Shown here in pieces: positions 11,606 to 21,560 of a DNA stretch of 64,000 bases (the first letter of the stretch is position 1; each line of letters starts with the position of its first letter). Source of the DNA: Drechmeria coniospora (lineage: Eukaryota > Ascomycota > Sordariomycetes > Hypocreales > Ophiocordycipitaceae). The notes beneath the pieces are model-generated. The model had not been told where the DNA came from. It saw only the letters and a program-made list of their open reading frames with translations, and made no database searches. The stretch lies in NCBI RefSeq assembly GCF_001625195.1, contig NC_054389.1, positions 12,086,520 through 12,150,519 on the forward strand, written 5' to 3'. The position numbers and the translations under genes were made by a program.

Positions 11606-14412
11606 ATATATTACTGCTAAAGAATACTTAATATTATTACTAAATATAATGCAATAATTTTATAATAATCTTAAAATATATTATCTAATTAAAACTTTAT
11701 ATCTACTTAAACTACTATATTGTAGTACTTATATAATAAAACTCCCTAATCTTAATCCTCCTAGTTTAACGGTACGACCCGCTATTATTTTAGTAATAAG
11801 TAGAAGTTTATCTAAATATAATAGCTATTCGAAAATTATTGTATTAGGTAGTAACCTGTAAATATATTAAAACTAACTCGAAATATACATAGAACTAATT
11901 TTAATCTACTTATATCCGCCTACTGCTTTATAGTATATATATTTATACTTACTAGTACGGAAATCTATATTGTTAGGCGTTAATAATAATTTGTATATTG
12001 CTTTTAAGTTATACCTATTACCTACCTTATTTAGAGGAGCTTCTTATTTTAGTAGGAACTTAAATAGTAGGCTAGAAAACAATCTATTGTAGTAGGACTT
12101 ATCTATCTCCTATATATTGTTAGTAATTAAAGTTCGAATAAATATAGTAGAGTTAGAACTAAACTAATTTACAATACGTTAGGATCTCCTTCCGTACTAT
12201 AGGTACTATAGTACTAGATATTGTTTAAGAACTTTCGCCCTATTAATCCGTAAGTTATATATACGGAATAATTTTGGATTTATTTATATTCGAAATATAC
12301 CTCTCCTTTAGTACTTATAGTAGGGTTATATAATTCGGCTTGCTTCTTAGTAAGCGGTATTTGTATATGCTATTATTTTCGTAGGTTATTACTTTAAGTA
12401 ACCAATTTAAATATTATTTATTGCATACTTAGGAAATAAACTTATCTTATCTCTTCCTCTTATTTATCCGTATCGTTTGTATTATCGTTCCGCTAGTAGG
12501 CTTGTTATTAATCTGTATATATAATTATAAGTAAAATAGATATATAGTATAATGGAATTAGTATAGAATTAATTCTAAAAGCAACTTACTTTATTTTTAG
12601 CTATTATAGTAGTAGACTCTATCTTAGAGGCAATATGGGTAGGAGTTATAGTAGAGGAGCTTATAGTAGAGGAGCTACTTATAAACAAGCTAAAGTCCAA
12701 ATTAGCTATTGTATTGTAAAAGTTAGAGTTAGATAGATAATTATAATTATCCTTTTAGTAAGAGTTTATTAGCTTACCGACCTAAATTGGTTTAAAAGTA
12801 GTTCTAAAACAATAATACTAGTTCTATACTTTTATATACCTATAAGGTAGCGGCCCTTATTAGTACTTTATTTTAGGTATTTGCCTTACTTAGTGCCTTA
12901 ATCTTTAACTTTATTACTACTTTTCTTTAGGCGCCTTCTACCCTTTGTATATTTTGTTTTCCCTTCCTTTCTGTAATTTGTTTATACTTATCCTTAGATA
13001 TAGTATTGCTTAACTTATTCGACTTACGTAACTTACTTTATATCTTATTAATAGTATTATTATTATTAATTTTATTCCTTTTATCCTATAAGTTTGTTAG
13101 TAATAAGCTAGAATTAATTCCAACCTTATTTTAAATATAATATAATTACTATACCTTATCTAAGCCTATATTGTCTTTTGTCTTAAAACTTTTATATATC
13201 GAGCTTAGTAATAGGAATAGTAAAGCTACCCTCTATTACGGAGGTACTTTTAGCTAAAGGCATAGTATATATAATACTAATGCAATAGGAGATCCTAGTA
13301 TTCGACGAATTAATTTAAATAACGGCCTTATAGCTGTCTATATACAATTAGTAAACGAGTCTGGAACTAATTCGAAATATATTTAGAATATATACGTACT
13401 TCTCCTAGTATAGGCGTATTTATAAGTAGTTCCTAGTAAGATAGTTAGTATTACTTAAATATATATTTAAATTAATTCCAATACGTACTGCTAGTAACTC
13501 TATATTTGCAATAACTTAGTTTACTATAGTAGGGCCGCTATAAATACTATAAAGTTATAGCGTTTACTGTATATTTATTTATATAGCCCTACGGCCTAGT
13601 GTTTTATTGCCCTAAGGAACTATACTTATGTATTGTATTGGACTGTTATATTAGAGTACAGGAGGGCGGTTGTTTGTTATTAGTATTATTGTTCTTATAG
13701 GCTTTCTTGGTATCTACTGTAGTATATTACTAATAGTAAAATCGTTATACTATCCTAAATTAATTAGCAATAGTATTAAAATATAGAGTAAGAAAATATA
13801 TTTACTATTAATAATTGTATTAAACTTAGATATATTTAATTTAGATTGTAGCTCCTCTAAATCGACCTTATATATACGTTTATAGTAATGTTTTAATAAC
13901 GATATACTACTAAACTAATTATTTTAGAATTAGACAGCTGTTAGTTTAAATATAATACGAATTAATTTAAATAAAGTTTTTACTATAACGTAAAGCCCAA
14001 TATTGCTTTAATAGTAATAAAATACTTCTCTTAGTACTAAAATTACCTCTCCTTAATTATTTAATTGCAATAGCGGAATTATTTTATCGGGTAGGCGGTA
14101 GCCCTTATTAAGGTACTGAAGATATCCTTAATATATTTTATAGGATATAATAGACGGATTAATTATAAATTTAACCTAATACTAGCGATAAGATAGTAGT
14201 ACGCATAACGTAAAATAATTCGAAGATAGGTATATAATAATAATATAAACGCAATACGAATTGGTTTGGAATAGAATAGCAATATATTTATATAATGCGT
14301 TTACGTAAGTAACTTTGCTATAGTAACCTATAAATATAAATAGCTCTTAGCGCAATAGCTTATAATCCTTTTGCAGCGTTTCTTAAAGAAAATATAGAGA
14401 TAGGTACCGTAC

Positions 14413-14583
14413 TGTTACGGAGTCGCTAGGCGACTGCTCTAGGACTCTTAATAATGTTTATTAAAAGACTTAAAGGAGGGAAAACTACCTAACAACTAGG
14501 GCTTCTAGTTGTATGCGTTCCTCCTAGTAGGTCCCTTGGTTCCCTTCGTTCTCCTATATTGGGCTAAGCCCGATACTATAATA
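14413..14583 (-). mobile_element. 171-bp solo LTR-like insertion in the right arm
   Basis: The left arm gives the empty site. The insertion is flanked by CGTAC (14408-14412) and CGCAC (14584-14588), a 5-bp TSD with one transition. On the plus strand it reads TGTTACGG...CTATAATA, which is a TGTTA/TAACA terminal inverted repeat with one G-to-A change. A related sequence lies at about 37795-37870, containing AAGTCTTTTAATAAAC and ACTCCGTAACA, so this is a dispersed LTR family. Confidence 0.65.
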
Positions 14584-14689
14584 CGCACCTATATAATTTA
14601 TTTGCAATATAATAGAGTATAACTTTTAGAATCTATAATAATGCGGTATGGAACTAAAACTATCTTTTACTTTAACAAGATACTGTAAA

Positions 14690-15650
14690 GTAGGTTGGAA
14701 CCAATTCCAATAAGGTATAGCGAAATAGTTTAGAACCGATTCCAATAAGATACAGTAAAGTAGTTCGAAATTAATTCTAATAAGGTACGGTAAAGTAGTT
14801 CGGAATTAATTCTACTAAAATATATATAAAGTAGTTGGAATTAATTCCAATAAGGTATAGTAAAGTAGTTTAGAACTAATTCCAATAAGATACGGCGAAG
14901 TAGTTTGAAATTAATTCTAATAAGGTACAGCGAAGTAGTTTGGAATTAATTCTACCAAAACGTATACGAAGTAGTTAGAATTAATTCCAATAAGGTACGG
15001 CAAAGTAGTTTAGAACCGATTCCAATAAGATATAGTAAAATAGTTTGGAACCGATTCTAATAAGATAAGGCGAAGTAGTTCGAAATTAATTCTAATAAGG
15101 TATAGCAAAGTGGTTCGGAACTAATTCCAATAAGGTACGGCGAAGTAGTTTAGAACCGATTCCAATAAGGTACGGTAAAGTAGTTTGGAATTAATTCCAC
15201 TAAGATATATATAAAGTAGTTGGAACCGATTCCAATAAGGTACGGCGAAGTGGTTTGGAACTAATTCCAATAAGGTACGGCGAAGTAGTTTGGAACCGAT
15301 TCCAATAAGGTACAGCGAAGTAGTTCGGAATTAATTCCACTAAGACGTATACGAAGTAGTTGGAATTAATTCCAATAAGGTACGGTAAAGTAGTTTGGAA
15401 CCGATTCCAATAAGGTATAGCAAAGTGGTTTGGAACCGATTCCAATAAGGTACGGTAAAGTAGTTCGGAATTAATTCTACTAAAACGCATACGAAGTGGT
15501 TGGAATTAATTCCAATAAGGTACGGCAAAGTGGTTTGGAACCGATTCCAATAAGGTACGGTAAAGTAGTTTGGAACCGATTCCAATAAGGTACAGCAAAG
15601 TAGTTTGGAATTAATTCCACTAAAACGCATAGGAAGTAGTTTGGAACTAA
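14690..15650. repeat. 35-bp tandem array (right arm), about 27 units
   Basis: The unit is GGAA(TTAA or CCGA)TTCCAATAAGGTACGGYRAAGTAGTTT, with exact 35-bp spacing (for example 15361, 15396, 15431). Each unit holds a near-palindrome, GGAATTAATTCC or GGAACCGATTCC. Both are what deamination of GGAACCGGTTCC would produce. The apparent open frames here are by-products of the period. Confidence 0.85.
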
Positions 15651-16005
15651 TTCTAAGCGATAACTGATTTACAATATAGTAGACGTACTGTAACTTAAAG
15701 TTGTTTATAGCGCAGTGGACGCACTATAACTTAAAGTTGTTTACAGCGCAGTAGACGTACTGTAATTAGCAGTTAGTTCCTAGCGCAATGGATGCCCTGT
15801 ATTTTCCTAAGCACTGTAATTTCTAGGTATACAGTTTATTTTTTGGATGTAAGTTGGAGTTCGAGCTGTAGTTCCTAGGAAGTATCTTTTAATTTTCCAA
15901 AAGTATTTACGCAAAAGGTTATGTACCGTAACCCGTTTTTTTTTATTGTGGCGTTGGTGTGGTCGACTGAGGTACGCGAACTTTGGTCGTCTGAGATGCA
16001 TACTC

Positions 16006-16014
16006 CTCCATAGA
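16006..16014. repeat. Target-site duplication, right copy (CTCCATAGA)
   Basis: Exact match to 1181-1189. The base composition returns to GC-rich directly after it. Confidence 0.8.
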
Positions 16015-17261
16015 GCCAGTGGGCCAAGCCGCGCCAAGAGCCCCAAGGCCAAGATCCAGGCTGCTGGTACCGCAAGAGGTTTGGGCCGAGCATGCTTTAC
16101 CTAGCAATCCTCGTCTTGGGCTCGTGGAACGTGTGGACTCGGCACATGGGGAGGGGAGAAGGGGAACGATTGTTGAGAACGAAGAATAAAAACGAGCAAT
16201 ATTGCCGAGGGTGGAGGTATGCAAGTACTGAGGTATTCTTCAATCCGAGGAGTACTGAGCACCTCGTGCATATACTCTACTGTACATGTACTTCCAGGAC
16301 AGTACTTGCTGCACCGTGCGCGGCAGATGTACATGCAGGTCTTGTGTACTTGGACGATGCATCAATCAATGGGATATAGCCAGACGCCATTATACACTCA
16401 TTGAGGTGCCACCGGCTTCGCACTTGGGGGAAATACTCCGTATCATGGCCCTTGATTCTTAGTCAGGTGTATGTGAGCATGCGCGTACCGTCGCCATGCA
16501 TATTCCATCTGCATCTTTAAAGTCTGTCACGCAACGGCAAACGTATACTTACTGTAGAGTACTCAAGCACAAGCGCAGTAAGTACTTGCTTCTATTATGG
16601 AGTACATGTAATGAATTCTCACTGTAACGATTGTGCAAGTACTTACTTACACTATACATGTACTTGTGCATAGTGGTACATGTCCAGTCCGTACATTTTC
16701 ACGTTACTTGCATGTACAAACCCTTGTACTCACCTGGTACTTGTACTGCACATGCGGGCACGGTACTTGCGGCGCTCCGTGTACCTGTACCTGCGGGTAC
16801 GGCTGCTTGTCCTTGCCCTCATGCAGTAGTAGCGGCTTCCCCAACCCCGCATGCACCCCGCAAATGGAAATGACGTGGCGCCTGGGATCCGCTCCTTCCC
16901 CGGCGCCATGGAGGCACCACGGAGTCAGGTACGATCCTTCACCTTCCGATTGGCCACACCGCCACGCCAGCAGAGAACGACACCAGCTCCCCCCTTGACG
17001 ATAGCATCGCTCGTGCTGTCATCATGTTGCATCGTCCGCTGCAGCCTCGGCCCCGCCGCCGAATCGGGAGAGCTCGAGCCTCGACGGCTGCCGACCCTTT
17101 CTCGCCCTTGGCCTCGCCGGTTAAATATCCGAGATTCCCTCGTCGCCCCGCGGGGGGGCCCGTTTTCGTCCAGAGTCGCCTGCTCGCCCTCGTCCAGAGT
17201 CGCCTGCTCGCCCTCGTCACGACGACGCCTACGCACGACGCACGACGACGCAGCCGCCATC
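16015..17261. other. GC-rich flank, GTAC-motif tract, then upstream region of the sphingomyelinase-like gene
   Basis: No supported gene. The 16200-16800 stretch is dense in GTACTTG and TACATGTAC words. At 17160-17215 a 24-bp unit (GTCCAGAGTCGCCTGCTCGC...) is directly repeated twice, inside the probable 5' leader of the next gene. Open frames here overlap one another and show no domain. Confidence 0.5.
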
Positions 17262-19666
17262 ATGCGTTCCCCCTCGGCGTCGACGCTGCTGCGGCTGCTC
17301 CCCATGCTCGCCACCGCCGCGGCGGAGCCGGAGCTGGAGCCTCACGTGCTCGCCCATAGATCCCTCGTCGACGGCACCTGGGCGGCGCAGACTCGACGCG
17401 ATCTCGACGGCCTCAGCGCCTTTGGCGACTTTTCCACCTGCGGTGGCTGCCACGTGCGTCGGCCCGCCGGCCCATGACACGCGCGAGCGCTGACGACGTC
17501 GGCGCAGAGCATCCTGAGCGCCATCAAGGCCATCGTCGAGACGGGCAACGAGACATTCTTCGACCTCGCCAAGAAGCTCTGCGCCGCCGGCACGGTAAGG
17601 GACACGGCCATGGGCATCGTCGTCACCCCCTACCGCCCACGCGGCCCGCTGACGGTCGGCCCCCCCTCGCGCAGCAATACGACGCCGACTACTGCGGCGG
17701 CATCATCGAGATCGAAGGCCCCGTCATCGCGAGCATCATCAAGTCGATGGACATCCCCTCCAAGACGGCCGATCAGTTCTGCATCACCTTTCTCGGCGTC
17801 TGCAAGAATCCCGAGGTCGAGAAGTGGTCCGTTCCCTTTCCGTCGCCGAGGTACTGCGACGTCGTGCGCGAGCCGCCGAGCGGCAAGGCGCCCCTCCAGG
17901 TCATCCACTACTCCGACATCCACATCGACCCGGCCTACGAGGAGGGATCCAGCACGACGTGCAAGAAGCCCAACTGCTGCCAGTGAGTGGGCGACCCGCA
18001 CGGTACCGGCGCCCGCCCCCGTCGGCTGGCTGACAGGCGAGGCAGACGAGACACCAAGGCCGAGGCCGCCGGCACGTCCGCATCGCCGGCGGGGCCCAAC
18101 GGGGACCACAACTGCGACGTGCCGGTGACGCTGGAGCGGAGCATGTACAAGGCCATCGGGGACATGTTTCCCGACGCCGCCTTTGCCCTCTTCACCGGCG
18201 ACATTATCGACCACGGCATGCACAACACGAGCATGTCCTTTAACGAGGGGCAGAGTGGGTGACGCCCCGGTCCCGGCCCGCGGCGACGCGTCCGTTTCTT
18301 CCATTTGGCTGACAGCTTCCGCCGCGCAGTCGAGGACGCCTACGGCAAGATGAACGAGCACATCAAGGTCGTGTACGGCACGGCCGGCAACCACGAAGCC
18401 CACCCGTCCAACATCTTCGAGCCCAACGGGCTCGGCAACGGCAGCCACTGGGTGTACGACACGCTGACGGACGAGTGGGCGCGATGGATCGGCAACGACA
18501 CGGAGGCGTCGCACGACGCCCGGGCCCTCGGCGCCTACTCGACCAAGTACCCCAAGGGCAACCTGCGCGTCATCTCGCTCAACACGAACATGTACTACCG
18601 CTTCAACTTTGTGCTGTACCAGACGCAGATGGAGCGGGACCCCAACGGCCAGATCGAGTGGCTCGTGCGCGAGCTCGACGCGGCCGAGAGGGCGGGCGAG
18701 AACGTCTACATCATCGGCCACATGCCCATGGGCGAGAGGGACGCGCTCGGCGACGGCGCCAACTACTTTGACCAGGTCGTCCGGCGCTACTCGACGACCA
18801 TCAAGGCCATGTTCTTCGGCCACACGCACGTCGACCACTTCGAGGTGAGCTACTCGGACTACGCGAAGCGCTCGTCCGACAACGCCGTGGCCATGTCGTA
18901 CATCTGCCCGTCGCTGACGCCGACGTCGGGCATGCCCTCGTTCCGCGTCTACGACGTCGACCCCGAGACGTTTGCCGTCCTCGACGCGACGACGTACACG
19001 GCCGACATGTCGGACCCGTCCTTCCAGGCCAAGGGCGGGCCGACGTGGAAGAAGTACTACTCGGCCAAGGAGGCCTACGGCGGCGCCGTGAAGCCGCCGA
19101 TGACGGACGCCAAGGCCGAGCTGACGCCGGCGTTTTGGCACAACGTCACCGAGGCGCTCGAGGCCGACGACGGCCTCTTCGACGCCTACATGTCGCGCAA
19201 GACGCGCGGCTGGAAGGACGAGGCCAAGTGCCGCGACAAGTGCAAGGCGCTCGAGATCTGCCAGATGCGCGCCGGCCGCAGCGAGGACAACTGCTACGTC
19301 GCCGAGCCGGGCGTGCACTTTTCGAAGCGCTCCGACGACGTCGAGCACGGCCACCGCGACGAGTGCGGCTCCTCGACGGCGAGGACGATTTTCGGCGAGC
19401 TCGCGAAGCGCAACGACATGCTCGCGATGCTGCAGGACGCCTACGTCGGCTCCGGCGCCCGCGTGCGGAAGTACAAGCGCGCCGACGAGCCGACGCAGTC
19501 GGCAACGACGACGACGACGACGACGGACGAGTGCGTGCCGAGGACGAAGGCGTCAAGCCCTCCCGGCAGCGCCGCGTCCACCAAGGCGAGCTCGACGGGC
19601 GGCGCCGTCGCCGTCGGTTCCATCGGCGTCCTCGGCATGCTCGCCCTCGGCGCCTTGGCCGTGTGA
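17262..19666 (+). CDS. Acid sphingomyelinase-like phosphodiesterase, secreted, probable GPI anchor (5 exons)
   Basis: Model: 17262-17453, 17508-17594, 17675-17982, 18046-18254 and 18330-19666, giving 710 aa in frame across GT-AG introns. The start gives an Ala/Leu-rich signal peptide. A saposin-B-like Cys region (about 60-135: CGGCH, KKLCAAG, DYCGG, QFCITFLGVC) precedes a calcineurin-like metallophosphoesterase domain. Its metal ligands are visible: SDIHID (about 172), GDIIDH (about 247), GNHE (about 284), GHMP (about 394) and GHTH (about 429). The C-terminus has a Thr/Ser-rich linker and a hydrophobic tail (GVLGMLALGALAV), as expected for GPI attachment. The family hydrolyses sphingomyelin or related phosphodiesters outside the cell; the substrate is inferred. 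The acceptor of intron 3 could be 18036 instead of 18045, which would add three residues. The gene is strongly GC-rich. Confidence 0.88.
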
Positions 19667-20039
19667 GGCGGCCGTCGATGACGTGGTGCGGAAGGGGCTT
19701 CAACGTCCGGAGGGCGAGTCAAAGGACGAGTCTGCGTCACGCTTACCGAGGCGAAGCTGCAAAGGGCCGGACCGATGCTCATAAAGTTTACGCCGGCGCG
19801 GGGCATCGTGCCACACTGTACGACGGACGCACCGGCACGACGTATACTTGGTGGTCATTGTACGGTACACATGGCGAGGACAGAGTGCCGGTACGCGCCG
19901 CATGCGCACGTGCAGAGGATTCGCATCGACTCCCGTCCTTTCGGTGCGTCGTATTCAGCCTGCGTCGGAGATGCTCTGTCGGGGATCCTGATCGGCGGCC
20001 GTGGAGGTGTAGATGGATGACGGACTGTCACTGGATGTA

Positions 20040-20475
20040 TATGAGCTCAGTTGGTGCATGTGCTCAGTTGGTGCATGTGCTCAGTTGGTGCATGCGTTCA
20101 GTTGGTACTCCATAAGTACATGTACCCAGCCTACCAAGGTGCCTGTGCTCAGTTGGTGCATGTTTTCAGTTGGTACATGTTCTCAGTCGGTACATGTTTT
20201 CAGTTGGTACATGTTCTCACGTGGTACCTGGGCTCAGTTGGTACATGTGCTCGGTTGGTACATGTGCTCGGTTGATACATGTGCTCAGTTGATATATTTT
20301 CTCAGTTGATACATATTCTCCGTTGGTGCATATGCGTTCAGTTGGTACGCCAGAAGTACATGTGCCCGGCTTACCAAGGTACAAGTGCTCAGTTGGTACA
20401 TGAGCTCGGCTGGTACATGAGCTCGGTTGGTACATATGCTCGGTTGGTACATATGCTCACTTGGTGCATGTGCTC
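20040..20475. repeat. 17-bp minisatellite TTGGTACATGTGCTCAG
   Basis: About 25 copies of a 17-bp unit with variants (GTACATG/GCATG, TCAG/TCGG). A 50-bp variant patch (GTACATGTACCCAGCCTACC type) occurs twice, at about 20105-20150 and 20345-20395, showing higher-order duplication. A related array lies at 32620-32945. The frames through it are artefacts of the period. Confidence 0.85.
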
Positions 20476-20959
20476 ACTGCGTGTGCTCGGCCTCCACGGT
20501 ACGGAGTGCAACAGGAAGTGATGCTTGCACGGAGCCTGCTGCCACTTGCAACAGGCAGCCCGGGATCCGCTCGATGGATGGAATGCACCGACGAGTCAAC
20601 CATCGTCAGACGGGTCAGGCATCGGCCTATTGGTGTTGGCCGTGCTGTTGTTGCTAACCATTACCAGTCTGACGAACCAGCCGGACTTTACCCTCATGGA
20701 CGGCGATTTGGCGCTACGGAGTCTCTGGTGGCGCAGAAACTCCCCTCCCGACGGAGTGCAAGGACTATACGGGCCAAGAGGGTGACGAAGGATACTGTGC
20801 TCCGAACGATCCGGGTCCGTATACAAACATACGTAGTCTGCAAGCAATTACGGATTGCTTCATTGCGTACGGAGTAATGCGTCGTGCTTGATACTCGACG
20901 GGTTGAGCTGAGCACCATGTGGCGGTGCAAATGTGGCTATGGAGTAGTTAACCCGGCCG

Positions 20960-21560
20960 TACTCTGTGCTTGTGCTGTGCCTTGTGCATGCATTCATTTA
21001 CTTGCATTCGGTGCTTGTGCTGTGCCTTGTGCATGCATTCATTTACTTGCATTCCGTTCTTGTGCTGCGCACTTGCAAGCATTCCATACTTGTTTGTACA
21101 TGCATGGACTGCATAAGTGTACTTGTGCTTGTAGTTTGAACTTGTATTTGTGCTTGTAGTTTGAACTTGTACTTGGGCTTGTAGTTTGAACTTGTACTTG
21201 TGCTTGTAGTTTGAACTTGTACTTGTCCTAGTACTTGTACTTGAACTTGTACTTGTACTTGTACTTGTACTTTGTACTTGTACTCCGTACTTGTACTCCG
21301 TACTTGTACTCCGTACTTGTACTCCGTACTTGTACATTGTACTTGTTCTCCGTACTTGTACTTGTACTGAGTACTTGTATTACGTACTTGGACTTGTACT
21401 GCGTACTTGTACTTGTACTCCCTACTTGTACTCCCTACTTGTGCTCCATACTTGTACTTGTACTCCCTACTTGTACTCCCTACCCCTACTTGTACTCCCT
21501 ACTTGTACTCCCTGCTTGTACTCCCTACTTGTACTCCCTACTTGTACTTCTACAGCAGGT
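20960..21560. repeat. 51-bp repeats followed by an ACTTGT hexamer tract
   Basis: From 20965 to 21095 a 51-bp unit (GTGCTTGTGCTGTGCC...) occurs about 2.5 times. From 21110 to 21555 the sequence is almost entirely CTTGTA and CTTGTACTCC units, so three plus-strand frames stay open and encode Tyr/Leu/Cys/Thr repeats. I treat this as a microsatellite, not a gene. Confidence 0.8.

Larger units (their letters stand above)
1190..16005. mobile_element. 14.8 kb AT-rich element with multi-kb inverted arms and 9-bp TSD (MULE-like, degenerate)
   Basis: The left end reads GAGTATGCATCTCAGACGAC and the reverse complement of the right end is identical, with CTCCATAGA directly repeated outside. A 9-bp TSD with long terminal inverted repeats (TIRs) is the usual signature of Mutator-like elements (family knowledge); no transposase is readable here. 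The arms align inward over about 1190-5700 and 11610-16005, and the interior of about 5.9 kb is single copy. Within the arms, 35-bp, 131-bp and 70-bp tandem arrays and two solo-LTR-like insertions make the lengths unequal. The block is strongly AT-rich and every frame is full of stops, as expected after RIP. The flanking DNA is GC-rich on both sides. An alternative is a head-to-head pair of decayed elements. Confidence 0.72.
11610..16005 (-). repeat. Right inverted arm of the 14.8 kb element
   Basis: It is the reverse-complement counterpart of 1190-5700 (checkpoints are given there). It carries its own insertion at 14413-14583 and a longer 35-bp array (14690-15650). In the outer 350 bp the arm differences I could read are all C/T or G/A transitions, with the T/A form mostly on the left arm. 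Confidence 0.75.

Noticed and set aside
1190..16005. Starship-type giant element
   Set aside because: Starships have a tyrosine recombinase captain near one end and lack long terminal inverted repeats. This element has long inverted arms and a 9-bp TSD and no readable captain.
17630..19354. Minus-strand open frame of 574 codons
   Set aside because: It is antisense to the sphingomyelinase-like gene; high GC removes stops. The plus strand has the catalytic motifs and consistent introns.
21110..21560. Telomeric or subtelomeric repeat tract
   Set aside because: The hexamer is ACTTGT, not the TTAGGG type, and it is internal with genes on both sides. Subtelomeric location stays possible but unsupported.
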